Shown here one piece after another: positions 34,218 through 41,757 of a stretch of 64,000 bases of DNA. The translations under genes were made by a program, and so were the position numbers. The DNA comes from an uncultured Microbacterium sp. (GTDB lineage: Bacteria; Actinomycetota; Actinomycetes; Actinomycetales; Microbacteriaceae): NCBI RefSeq assembly GCF_943912325.1, contig NZ_CALTTX010000008.1, forward strand, positions 1 through 64,000, in the 5' to 3' direction. The notes below the pieces were generated by a model, which was given only the letters and a program-made list of their open reading frames with translations, did not search any database and was not told the origin of the DNA. Position 1 is the first letter of the stretch, and each line of letters begins with the position of its first letter.

Positions 34218-34880
34218 TCACTCCAGATGGTCGTTACGAGCTACGCGGATCATCGCGGCCGAGTGGGCGAGGTGCGCGCGCACGGCGTCGGCGGCCGGGG
34301 CATCCGGACCACGCAGCACCGTTTCGACGTAGTCCCGGTGTTCGGCCGCGAGCGCTCCCGGCGGATACGCGGGGCGGATGTGCGAGAGCAGCAGCGCGAT
34401 CTCGCCGTCGAGCGCGTCGTAGGCCTCGGCGATGCGGGGGCTGTCGGCCGACGCGACGAGGGTGCGGTGCACGGCCGAGTGCGCGCGGAGGGTGCGGATC
34501 CAGTCACCGGATGCTTCGGCCACAGCGAGCTCGTCGAGTGCCACCTCGATCGTGTCAGGGCTCGCTCCGCGCTGCCGCGCCAACCGGATTGCTTCGACCT
34601 CGAGCGCCGCGCGCATCTCTTGGAGGGCATCGAGCGCGGCGTCGTCCAGCTCGGCGACGCGCACGCCCCGGTACGGCTCGGCCCGCACGAGGTGCTCGGC
34701 CGCGAGCGCGGCGAGCGCCGCCCGGACGGTGTGGCGCGAGACCTCGTGGGAGTGGGCGAGCTCTTCTTCGCGGAGCGGTGATCCGGGGGCGGCGATGCCG
34801 TCGAGGATGCTGCGGCGCACAGCATCCGTCACCGATTCAACCTGCGTCGGACCCGGCTCGACCCGCCGACGCGGGCTCAC
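34218..34880 (-). CDS. GntR-family regulator with FCD domain
   Basis: The protein has 220 residues. The N-terminal winged HTH (VTDAVRRSILDGIAAPGSPLREEELAHSHEVSRHTVRAAL) is of GntR type. The C-terminal all-helical FCD domain usually binds a small acid through a metal site. It begins with GTG inside the stop of the EamA transporter gene (GTGA), so the two form an operon. The transporter may be its target. Confidence 0.88.
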   Translation of the reverse strand: MSPRRRVEPGPTQVESVTDAVRRSILDGIAAPGSPLREEELAHSHEVSRHTVRAALAALAAEHLVRAEPYRGVRVAELDDAALDALQEMRAALEVEAIRLARQRGASPDTIEVALDELAVAEASGDWIRTLRAHSAVHRTLVASADSPRIAEAYDALDGEIALLLSHIRPAYPPGALAAEHRDYVETVLRGPDAPAADAVRAHLAHSAAMIRVARNDHLE

Positions 34881-35848
34881 GGCGTTGCCCTCGCGGACGT
34901 GCGCTGCGGCAGGGCGATGACGACGAGGCCCACCGCGATCACCGCGAGACCGATCGCGGCGACCGGGCCGATGTGCTCGTGCAGCACGAGGAGGCCGAGC
35001 AGCGTCGCCCCGAGGGGTTCGGCGAGGGTCAGGGTCGAGACCGTGGTTGCGCGGAGGCGCGCGAGGCCCCACGCGAAAAGCACGTACGCGACGGCGGTCG
35101 TGACGACCCCGAGCCACAGCACGAGCGCCAGGCCACGCGGCGTGAGCAGCCAACCGGCGCCGGCATATGCCAGTAGCGGAATGCTCGCGAACGCCGCCCA
35201 GCCGAAGAGGGCTCCCATCGTCGCGGTGGGGCTCCAGCCGCGGTCGAGCAGCGCCTTGCTCGCGAGGGTATAGGCGGCGTACGAGGCTCCCGCGCCGACC
35301 GACGCGAGCAGACCCGCGGGCGTGAGGCTCGTGGCGTTGTCGCCGACGACGCCCGAGACGAGCACGACACCGACGAGCGCGATCGTCGTCGCGATCACCC
35401 AGGTGCGGGTCGGCGCGCGCCGCCGCAGCAGGGCGTCGAGCGCTCCCGTGATGACGGGCGCCGAGCCGAGCGCGACGACGGTGCCAATGGCAACGCCGTT
35501 CTCGCGCGTGCCGAGGAAGAACAGCGGCTGGTACGCGAGCACGCCCGCGGCGCCGACTACGACGAGCGGCCAGGAGGGGCGGCGCGGTGCGAAGGCGGGA
35601 GATGCGACAGGGATCGGGATGCCGGGGGTGGGGGTGCCGGGGCTGGAGATGCCGGGGCCATCGGCCCATCGGGAGCGCGCAGCCGTCGACCCCGCGACGA
35701 TCGCGAGCAGCGCGCCGCCGAGCAGGATGCGCGCCGCGCCCACCGCGAGCGGCGACGCGTCAACGCCTGCGAGCGCTTGCGCCGTGCCCGTCGTCGCGAA
35801 GCACAGCGCGGCTCCCACGACGGCGAACACGGGCCACATGCGGAACAT
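34877..35848 (-). CDS. EamA/DMT-family transporter
   Basis: This 323-residue inner-membrane protein has two EamA repeats, about ten helices in all (starts FAVVGAALCFATTGTAQAL, second repeat LLASVGAGASYAAYTLASKALL). DMT exporters of this kind move metabolites or amino acids; the substrate is unknown. The loop between helices 2 and 3 contains a short PGTPTPGIPIP repeat (35608-35660) that looks like a slippage product. A TATTGT box six bases before the ATG suggests a leaderless mRNA. The region beyond its promoter is mobile-element debris. Confidence 0.88.
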   Translation of the reverse strand: MFRMWPVFAVVGAALCFATTGTAQALAGVDASPLAVGAARILLGGALLAIVAGSTAARSRWADGPGISSPGTPTPGIPIPVASPAFAPRRPSWPLVVVGAAGVLAYQPLFFLGTRENGVAIGTVVALGSAPVITGALDALLRRRAPTRTWVIATTIALVGVVLVSGVVGDNATSLTPAGLLASVGAGASYAAYTLASKALLDRGWSPTATMGALFGWAAFASIPLLAYAGAGWLLTPRGLALVLWLGVVTTAVAYVLFAWGLARLRATTVSTLTLAEPLGATLLGLLVLHEHIGPVAAIGLAVIAVGLVVIALPQRTSARATP

Positions 35849-35854
35849 TGTTAC

Positions 35855-35860
35855 ACAATA
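35855..35860 (-). promoter_or_regulatory. -10 box of the EamA operon
   Basis: TATTGT on the minus strand, six bases before the ATG at 35848. Confidence 0.5.
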
Positions 35861-35891
35861 AACGCATAATGCCCTTTGGGCCGAGGGTTAG

Positions 35892-36060
35892 GCTTGCAGC
35901 TACATGGGCCGGGGGAAGGACGTCGAGGGCCTGAGCAAGCGCAACGCGCAGGCGCAGGCAACCCGGCTCGGCGTCACCGGCTCCCTCGGCGTGCCGATCG
36001 GCAAGACCCTCGGTCAGATGCCGCTCTACGGCACGTGGGAGGACATGCACATCGACATCT
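35892..36060 (+). pseudogene. Fragment of a TraG/VirD4-like conjugation coupling protein
   Basis: Reading from 35892 gives MGRGKDVEGLSKRNAQAQ and then RLGVTGSLGVPIGKT, PLYGTWEDMHIDI. This is the stretch that precedes the Walker A region in TraG/VirD4-like coupling ATPases of actinobacterial integrative elements. It stops before the expected GPRTGKT-type motif, because at 36061 the sequence changes to the antisense of a fic gene. A stop codon precedes it at 35889. It is a remnant of a conjugative element with both ends lost. The family call is from memory of the conserved motif. Confidence 0.6.
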
Positions 36061-36129
36061 TGCTCTGCGAGCTGGGAGAAGAACACGAACTGCGTCCGCG
36101 TATTGCCCTCACGGAAGCTGTGCACGACA
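36061..36129 (-). pseudogene. 3' fragment of a fic toxin gene (core motif part)
   Basis: The minus strand reads VVHSFREGNTRTQFVFFSQL, then AEQ. This corresponds to the Fic core motif HPFREGNGRTQ and the helix after it. Two core positions differ (Pro to Ser, Gly to Thr), so activity was probably already weakened. It continues in frame from the 5' part at 41317-41757, from which it is separated by the inserted element. At 36060 it is cut and fused to the TraG remnant, so the C-terminal helices of Fic are lost. Confidence 0.8.
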
Positions 36130-36170
36130 AACCAAGAACTTTTCGATCTGATGCAACAGCCCGTGGTTCC

Positions 36171-36279
36171 GCGCGATTCCGAGCCTTTGGGTCGCCAAGA
36201 TCGCGTCTGCTTGCCAGCGTAGCCGTGCAGTGGAGCGCGCTGACGTCCCCGGATGGCGCTCAGCCGCACGATTCCGGGC
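36171..36279 (+). repeat. Subterminal direct repeats at the left end of the element
   Basis: CGCGCGATTCCGAGC (36171-36185) and CGCACGATTCCGGGC (36265-36279) match at 13 of 15 positions, with 94-bp spacing. They lie 41-150 bp inside the left end and could be binding sites for the element's own recombinase or HTH protein. Confidence 0.4.
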
Positions 36280-36315
36280 GATTTCCCGACGGTGCGATCC
36301 ACGTTTCGAGCCATG

Positions 36316-36359
36316 TCATCCATCATAGTGTTGTGTTAGATGCAATAATGATGGGATGA
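36316..36359 (+). promoter_or_regulatory. Inverted repeat spanning the recombinase start
   Basis: TCATCCATCAT (36316-36326) and ATGATGGGATGA (36348-36359) form an imperfect inverted repeat with a 21-base AT-rich middle. The second arm includes the recombinase start codon, so a protein bound here would block its expression; the element's HTH protein is a natural candidate. Confidence 0.5.
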
Positions 36360-37459
36360 GTGAGGATGTGGAGGTGTTGCTGCTTCGACAGCCGGGCGTC
36401 GTGCCGTTGCGCGAGGACGCGGCCGTGTTCAGTGGCATGCTCGATGGGTTCTCCCGCCAGCAGGTGAGTCGGGGCCTCGCCAAGCAGACGATCCAGATGC
36501 GCCGCTGGCAGGTGGAGCGTTTCCAGCGGTTCGCGGACTCGTACCCGTGGGAATGGCTGCCGGGTGATGTCGAGGACTTCACGACGAGCCTGTTCAGCGG
36601 CTCCCGCCCGTTGGCGCGTTCGACGGTGCGGATCTATCACCTGACGTTGCGCGCGTTCTGCGATTTCATCACCGACCAGCGCTACGGCTGGGTGGCGGAG
36701 TGTCGGTCTCGGTTCGGGTCGGTGCCGTCGCAGGTGTGCTTCGAGTGGAACACGGTCGCGCACACCGTCGACTTCGAGGGCACACCGGGCCGTCGCCCGC
36801 TGGACTATGACGAGCTGGAGGCACTGTTCGCCGTCGCGGACGCCCGAGTGGAGACGCTGCGACAGCAGGGCCGCAAGGGCGCGCTGGCCGCGCTGCGGGA
36901 CGCGCAGTTGCTGAAGACGATCTACGCGTGGGGGCTACGCCGCCGCGAGGCGCTGGGTCTGGATGTGGTCGATCTGCGCACGAACGCGAAGACACCGCAA
37001 TGGGGCCGGTTCGGGCTGCTACACGTGCGGCACGGGAAGTCCTCGAAAGGCTCGATCCCCAAGCGTCGCTCGGTACTGTCGCTACCGGAGTTCGACTGGG
37101 CGATCGACGGGCTGCGCGTCTACGTCGAGCAGGTTCGGGAGAAGTTCAACCCCGGCAACCATCCGGGACTATGGCCGACCGAGCGCGGCACGCGCGTCGG
37201 CCCCCGCTACCTCGACCGCCGGTTCGCGCAGCTGCGCGACGAGGCCGGGCTGCCTGGCGCGTTGACCCTGCACAGCCTGCGCCACTCCTACGTGACGCAT
37301 CTGATCGAGCTCGGTTACGCGGAGCAGTTCGTGCAGACCCAAGTCGGTCACGCCTACGCTTCGACGACGGCGATCTACACCTCGGTGACCGATGACTACC
37401 GCAATCGTGTCCTGGCTGCGGCGATCGACAAGTTCTACTTCCCGGATGGAAGCACCTGA
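36356..37459 (+). CDS. Tyrosine recombinase/integrase of the element
   Basis: The protein has 367 residues. Residues ~25-105 form an N-terminal SAM-like core-binding domain. The catalytic domain follows with a complete active-site set: Arg in WGLRRREALGLD, Lys in HGKSSKGSIPKRR, His-x-x-Arg in LHSLRHSYVTHL, His in QVGHAYASTTAIY, and the nucleophile Tyr in that last motif. It should cut and rejoin DNA to move the element. Its stop overlaps the start of the HTH gene (TGATG). Confidence 0.93.
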   Translation: MSEDVEVLLLRQPGVVPLREDAAVFSGMLDGFSRQQVSRGLAKQTIQMRRWQVERFQRFADSYPWEWLPGDVEDFTTSLFSGSRPLARSTVRIYHLTLRAFCDFITDQRYGWVAECRSRFGSVPSQVCFEWNTVAHTVDFEGTPGRRPLDYDELEALFAVADARVETLRQQGRKGALAALRDAQLLKTIYAWGLRRREALGLDVVDLRTNAKTPQWGRFGLLHVRHGKSSKGSIPKRRSVLSLPEFDWAIDGLRVYVEQVREKFNPGNHPGLWPTERGTRVGPRYLDRRFAQLRDEAGLPGALTLHSLRHSYVTHLIELGYAEQFVQTQVGHAYASTTAIYTSVTDDYRNRVLAAAIDKFYFPDGST

Positions 37460-37788
37460 TGACAACGAAGACGATCACCTGGCGGCTGCGAACGCTGATG
37501 GCCGAGCGCGGCATGTTCAAGACCACCGACCTCCTCGAACCGTTGAAAGCCGAAGGCGTCACGCTCTCCCGCGAGCAGGTCTTCCGGCTGGTGACGCAGA
37601 CCCCGCAACGTCTCAACGTCGAGGTCCTTGCCGCGCTCTGCACGATCCTGGACTGCACGCCCAGCGACCTGCTCGTCCTCGATCAAGCTGCCGTGCGGTC
37701 GGTGGAGGCGACGGGCACGAGCGGGAGGATCGAGGACATCGGTGACCTGCGCACCGTCCCCGCGCGCATCCAGCGACCGAAGCCGTGA
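37459..37788 (+). CDS. Small XRE/Cro-type HTH protein of the element
   Basis: This 109-residue protein has a Cro/C1-type HTH spanning about residues 5-75 (WRLRTLMAERG at the start, LSREQVFRLVTQTPQRLNVE as the HTH core, and LAALCTILDCTPSDLLV as the closing helices). It has no effector domain. It overlaps both neighbours (TGATG upstream, GTGA downstream), so the three proteins are made together. It may act as repressor or as a directionality/accessory factor. In size and position it is analogous to TnpC of Tn554, without sequence evidence of kinship. Confidence 0.85.
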   Translation: MTTKTITWRLRTLMAERGMFKTTDLLEPLKAEGVTLSREQVFRLVTQTPQRLNVEVLAALCTILDCTPSDLLVLDQAAVRSVEATGTSGRIEDIGDLRTVPARIQRPKP

Positions 37789-39746
37789 CGATCCCACGCG
37801 GCACCCCGCAGCCGGACGGGGCTTTCGGGCTGCGCGTCGCGGCGGCGCTGGCCAACAAGGGCGTGACCGCGCTGGAACAGGCCATCGTCGACGCGGCAGA
37901 GCGGATCATCGCACCGTCGCGACGGAACGGAGTGCTCCGCCTGCTGTCGAGCGAAGAGTTCGATCCCGCTGACGTGCACGCTGAGACCACCGTCATCGTC
38001 CAGGTTCTTCTTGCGAATCTCGCACGCGAAGGCGTGACGGGCGTCCGGCTCCCGCTCTGCCCGACGTGTCGCACCCGGAAGGTCGTCAAGAAGCGCAACG
38101 AGCAAGGACAGCGCGAGTGCTTCCGCTGTGCGCAGAGCCGATCGCGTGGCGAGTGCCCCCAGTGCTTGCGGATGAAGAAGCTCACCGCCACCAACGCCGA
38201 TGGGCAGCGCGTCTGCCAGCGCTGCGGAACGGACGGCATGCCGACGTTCGCGTGCGAGAACTGCGGGAAGATCGTTACCACTGTCGGGCGCATCGACGGG
38301 AGAAGAGTCTGCCTGAACTGCTATCCCCGGCGACTGCGGCGTTGCGTCTCGTGCGGGCAACAAAAGAAGATCGCCGCGACCATCCTGCACGGCCCGCACT
38401 GCTTCGCCTGCCGCAACCGCATCTTGCGCAACGCCGCCCCTTGCCCCGGGTGCGGCGAGAAACGCATCCTTGCGTTCCTCAGCGACGACGACCGCCCATG
38501 CTGCGCGGGATGCGCGGGGCAGCCCGCCCGCTACGCCTGCCGCCGCTGCGGGAGCGAAGAACACAACTACGGTCGCCTCTGCGGGAAGTGCGTTCTCAGC
38601 GACCGCTGCAACGACATCCTCGCCGGCCCGGACGGGGCCTTCCTTCCTCCGATGCGCGCACTGCGCAACTACCTGCTCGTCCAGCCTCGCCCAGCACAGG
38701 TCATCAAGTGGTTGCGCATGGGGCCGAGCACCGACGTTCTCCGCGACATCGCCTCTGGGCGGGTGCCGGTCGAGTCGATCCTCGACGCCCCGCGGCCGGG
38801 CAAGCCGTTGATCTACCTGCGCACGCTCCTCCTCGACGCCGGTGCCCTACCGCGCGACGCGGCGGCCACGCGGCAGCTGATGGCCTGGGCCACGCAGACC
38901 ATCGGCGGAGCCCCCACCGATCACCACCAGATGCTGCGCACCTACACCCGATGGGTGCTGCTACGCCGAGCCAGCCGAGATGCCGAAGGCGACATCGCTA
39001 TCGGCGCAGCTCGGCACGTCAAAGCATCGCTGCGGGGCCTCGTCACCTTCCTCACCTGGGCTGAGGAACAACAGACGCCCCTGCGCGCTCTCACTCAGGC
39101 ACAGATCGAGGAGTTCATCACCCTCCACACCGCACGACGATGGCTCCCACAGTTCCTCACCTGGGCCGCCGAACGCGACATCACACCCGACCTCGACATC
39201 TCCACGCTTCCGCGCCGAGAACCCGCGATCAGCACGTCCGAGGCACACCTTGAAAACGTCATCCGCACCCTCGCCACGGATCGCGGTATCGCGCTCGATG
39301 CGCGCCTTGCGGCGCTGCTGATCGCGGTCTACGGACTGCCCGCAACCAAGACGCTCGCGCTGCATCGCCGCCAGCTCCGCGCCGAGAACGACGGCCTCGA
39401 CCTCCGCATCGGAGACCGTCCGCTCACGTTGCCCGCGCCGATCACCCTGCTCGCCCGGGGGCAACTCGACCTCCGACCCGACGCCGACGATGACGCATGG
39501 CTGTTCCCTGGCCGTCTCCCTGGGCAGCCTCTCGACCCGCAATACCTTTCACTACGCCTGCGCCCTCTCGGCACCAGCATCTCCGCGCTACAGAACGCCG
39601 CCCGGTTCCGGCTCGCCGGAGCCGTCCCCGCCAAAGTCCTCGCAGACATACTCGATTTCAGCGTCGCCACCTTCGAGAACTACGCCCGCCTCTCAGGTAG
39701 CACCCGCGGCGACTACCCGGCGCTGCGAGAGAACAGCAGTCGATAG
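37785..39746 (+). CDS. Zinc-ribbon array fused to a degenerate tyrosine-recombinase domain
   Basis: The protein has 653 residues. After ~85 helical residues come twelve CxxC pairs (Cys92 to Cys269), enough for six zinc ribbons, likely a DNA- or protein-binding array. The C-terminal ~300 residues have the layout of a tyrosine recombinase, but the catalytic set is broken. Where Arg I is expected the sequence is YGLPATKTLALH, the His-x-x-Arg box reads QNAARFRLAG, and no GH box is seen. It probably works as an accessory subunit for the recombinase encoded two genes before. The GTG start overlaps the stop of the HTH gene. Confidence 0.75.
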   Translation: MTIPRGTPQPDGAFGLRVAAALANKGVTALEQAIVDAAERIIAPSRRNGVLRLLSSEEFDPADVHAETTVIVQVLLANLAREGVTGVRLPLCPTCRTRKVVKKRNEQGQRECFRCAQSRSRGECPQCLRMKKLTATNADGQRVCQRCGTDGMPTFACENCGKIVTTVGRIDGRRVCLNCYPRRLRRCVSCGQQKKIAATILHGPHCFACRNRILRNAAPCPGCGEKRILAFLSDDDRPCCAGCAGQPARYACRRCGSEEHNYGRLCGKCVLSDRCNDILAGPDGAFLPPMRALRNYLLVQPRPAQVIKWLRMGPSTDVLRDIASGRVPVESILDAPRPGKPLIYLRTLLLDAGALPRDAAATRQLMAWATQTIGGAPTDHHQMLRTYTRWVLLRRASRDAEGDIAIGAARHVKASLRGLVTFLTWAEEQQTPLRALTQAQIEEFITLHTARRWLPQFLTWAAERDITPDLDISTLPRREPAISTSEAHLENVIRTLATDRGIALDARLAALLIAVYGLPATKTLALHRRQLRAENDGLDLRIGDRPLTLPAPITLLARGQLDLRPDADDDAWLFPGRLPGQPLDPQYLSLRLRPLGTSISALQNAARFRLAGAVPAKVLADILDFSVATFENYARLSGSTRGDYPALRENSSR

Positions 39747-39933
39747 GCCACCACCGCTGAACTGACAGTTCCCTCCCCGCGCGAGAGCGGCAGTGAACCT
39801 GCGGCGGTTCACATGAACGGTCATCTGTACATATGCTCTGGCGTGGCCAGCCACTGCGCTCTCGATGGGGCTGCTCTTCAAGCTCAGGCCGACGTCAGGG
39901 TTCCCCGCCCGCTCCCTCGACGGGCTCACTTAC

Positions 39934-39952
39934 TTAGGATACCCTAATCAGA
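39934..39952. promoter_or_regulatory. DtxR/IdeR-like iron box candidate
   Basis: TTAGGATACCCTAATCAGA matches 14 of 19 positions of the DtxR/IdeR consensus and contains the perfect repeat TTAGG-ATAC-CCTAA. It is 64 bases before the secreted protein's ATG. If real, the cargo genes would be induced by iron limitation. Confidence 0.35.
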
Positions 39953-40015
39953 GAGTTCTTCTGCTGTCGCCCGATGGCAGAATCGACTTCAACTAGTGGA
40001 AGGTATGCATCGTCA

Positions 40016-40672
40016 ATGCATCTGACAAAGGCCACCAGCAGGACTGTGCTCTCCTTCTTCGCGATCGCTACAGCATTCACCTTAGCGACCGCTACCCCTG
40101 CGACCGCATCCGGGTTCGATACGTCGGCTAACCCGACCGCCGAAACTGATGAGGGCGTCATATTCTCGGTTCTCGGTGACGTCGGAGACGGTGTCGGCTC
40201 GATTGTTTCAGACGAAGAGCTCGCTCAGCTCGGGATCGAGGTGACCCCCGGTACAGCCTCAAGCACGCCGACAGTTCAGGCTGAGCCCGCGCCCACCGCG
40301 CGAGCAGCCGCGACCAACAACGTACTCTTCCGGTGGAATGACTTCGGTGGTCGGCAAGTTGTGCTGCGGTCCCAGCCGTACGACAAGATCCTCAACAAGC
40401 ACAACCTGACATACCGCACACCACGCGTAGTCACCCAGAAAGCTACAACACGAACCCCCGACGGCGGCACATCATGGCGCTACCGACTGGCCGCCAACGA
40501 GGTCAAGTGCGACTTCTGGGGGAACAACTGCAAGGTCGTTCGTACGGTCTGGGTGCGCACCATCGTGGATTTCCGTTCATATCAGGGTGACAAGTACGGA
40601 GTGGTGACCGCCTACTGCGAGGGCATCGACGGCAAATGCCCCGATTTCGTGAAGAACGCGCTGAACCAATGA
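40016..40672 (+). CDS. Secreted protein of unknown function, possible toxin (element cargo)
   Basis: The protein has 218 residues. A signal peptide ends at about residue 31 (ATPATASG). The mature part has a disordered Thr/Ala/Pro-rich stretch to ~98 and then a compact domain with two cysteine pairs (KCDFWGNNC and YCEGIDGKC). The ending RTIVDFRSYQGDKYGVVTAY resembles the last strands of small secreted RNase toxins of the BECR type; this is an impression, not proof. The ATG at 40016 is used because the signal peptide follows directly. The stop overlaps the next ATG (ATGA), and base composition is less GC-rich than the chromosome. Confidence 0.65.
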   Translation: MHLTKATSRTVLSFFAIATAFTLATATPATASGFDTSANPTAETDEGVIFSVLGDVGDGVGSIVSDEELAQLGIEVTPGTASSTPTVQAEPAPTARAAATNNVLFRWNDFGGRQVVLRSQPYDKILNKHNLTYRTPRVVTQKATTRTPDGGTSWRYRLAANEVKCDFWGNNCKVVRTVWVRTIVDFRSYQGDKYGVVTAYCEGIDGKCPDFVKNALNQ

Positions 40673-41166
40673 CCAGGACAGACCGAGACCCCACTGACGC
40701 CGCGCTCTGGCGCGACGCCATCCGGGAAGCTTCCACCTTGGAGAACCTCCGCCCGCACGATGGTCTCATCCGGCAGATCCTGCTCGGCCCGGACACGCTC
40801 GAGTTCACCCTCGTCGGCGGTGAGGTATTCACCACTCCGGCCTCAGCAGATCGGAACGTGATCGCGTCCGCAGCCTCCAAGGCGCTAGGTCGCAAGATCA
40901 CCGCCAACCAGGCCGCGGAGTGGGAGCCCCCGGAGCAGACAGTGAACTACTGGTGGGCAGAGACTCTATACAACTTCGGGCTCCTCGCCCCCGAAGGAAT
41001 CGTCATGAATCCCACAGTCGTGTTCACCCGGATCTGGCGTGAAGGACCGATCGCGAAGATCGAGGCCTACGACGCCCGTCGGACGGCCGTTGCAGAGTTC
41101 GATCTCCGTGCAGATCACCCGCCGGCGGACACAGTAACCGACGTGCTCGAGGCTCTCCGCGTATAG
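40669..41166 (+). CDS. Cytosolic partner of the secreted protein, possible immunity protein
   Basis: The protein has 165 residues, is acidic, and has no signal peptide or membrane segment. I recognise no family. It has a central NYWWAETLYNFGL stretch and a C-terminal domain ending DTVTDVLEALRV. Its ATG overlaps the stop of the secreted-protein gene, so the two are made together. Secreted protein plus coupled small acidic protein is the usual layout of toxin-immunity pairs, which is the basis for the suggestion. It is the last gene before the right end of the element. Confidence 0.65.
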   Translation: MTRTDRDPTDAALWRDAIREASTLENLRPHDGLIRQILLGPDTLEFTLVGGEVFTTPASADRNVIASAASKALGRKITANQAAEWEPPEQTVNYWWAETLYNFGLLAPEGIVMNPTVVFTRIWREGPIAKIEAYDARRTAVAEFDLRADHPPADTVTDVLEALRV

Positions 41167-41203
41167 ACCTGAGAATACCTCCACCGGAACCGCCTGCGGC
41201 CAT

Positions 41204-41264
41204 CTGACGCGCGACCGCCGCAAGTCACAACCCTGCATGTTGGCGAGCCGCCAGAGCGCGTCAG
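41204..41264. repeat. Inverted repeat near the right end of the element
   Basis: CTGACGCGC (41204-41212) and GCGCGTCAG (41256-41264) are perfect complements 43 bases apart, between the last cargo gene and the right end. It may be part of the right-end recombination site or a long-loop terminator. Confidence 0.35.
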
Positions 41265-41316
41265 TCGCTCGGAAGCCTCGGGATAGTTCTCACCCGGATA
41301 ATGCACTTACACCGGT

Positions 41317-41757
41317 ATTCAGCTCCCCCCAGCTCTCCGCGAGCTCGTCGACGAACTTCGCTTTCGGCAGTCCGCGCAGATAGTCCTTGCTGGCGAGCTT
41401 GGCGTACTCGGCCTCGGCGCCCGCCGTCAGGTGAGGGCCGGCGCCGTAGTAGGCGTGTCCGTCCTTCGTCATGAACTGTCCGGCCGGCGCCACCCGTTCT
41501 TGACCAGCCCACTCGTAGACGTCCTGGAACACGTAAGCGTGGATCGCCTTCATGTGGTCGTAGTCGAACTGGCCAGGAATCGGGCCGTCGTACAGCTCTT
41601 GAAGGCGCGTGTGCGCGTATGCCTCTTCCAACTGCCGGAGCTTGTCGGGGTCGGGTTCCCCATACGGCTTGCCGGGTGCGGTGAACTTGTTCCTCAACAC
41701 AGAAGTACCTGGGATGAAGTAGTCATCCCAGGTACGAAAGGTGGTGCCGCGAGGCAT
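41317..41757 (-). pseudogene. 5' part of a fic toxin gene (VbhT-like), interrupted
   Basis: The minus strand codes for 147 residues of a class I Fic protein: TWDDYFIPGTSVLRNKF, then YDHMKAIHAYVFQDVYEWAGQ and KFVDELAESWGELN. In intact relatives HPFREGNGR follows at once. Here the reading frame runs into element DNA and stops nine codons later (41290). The missing core lies at 36061-36129. Fic proteins AMPylate target proteins such as gyrase. The ATG overlaps the stop of the antidote gene (ATGA), as in vbhA-vbhT modules. Confidence 0.88.

Larger units (their letters stand above)
36130..41316 (+). mobile_element. 5.2-kb tyrosine-recombinase element inserted in a fic gene
   Basis: The ends are fixed by the split gene: removing 36130-41316 joins the two fic parts at a codon boundary with no base gained or lost. 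The left end begins AAACCAAGAACTTTTCG and the right end finishes CACTTACACCGGT. There are no terminal inverted repeats and no obvious target duplication, as expected for tyrosine-recombinase transposons such as Tn554. It carries three coupled recombination genes (36356-39746) and a coupled secreted/cytosolic gene pair (40016-41166). Gene sizes (367, 109 and 653 residues) recall Tn554 TnpA, TnpC and TnpB, but the gene order and the zinc-ribbon domain differ. Confidence 0.8.

Noticed and set aside
35904..36359. A plus-strand gene of about 151 residues
   Set aside because: Its first third is a TraG fragment, the next part is antisense fic, and the rest is the left end of the inserted element, so it is a composite without biological meaning.
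41290..41757. A genuine short Fic protein
   Set aside because: It lacks the catalytic HPFREGNGR motif. The last nine codons are element DNA and the missing core is found at 36061-36129.
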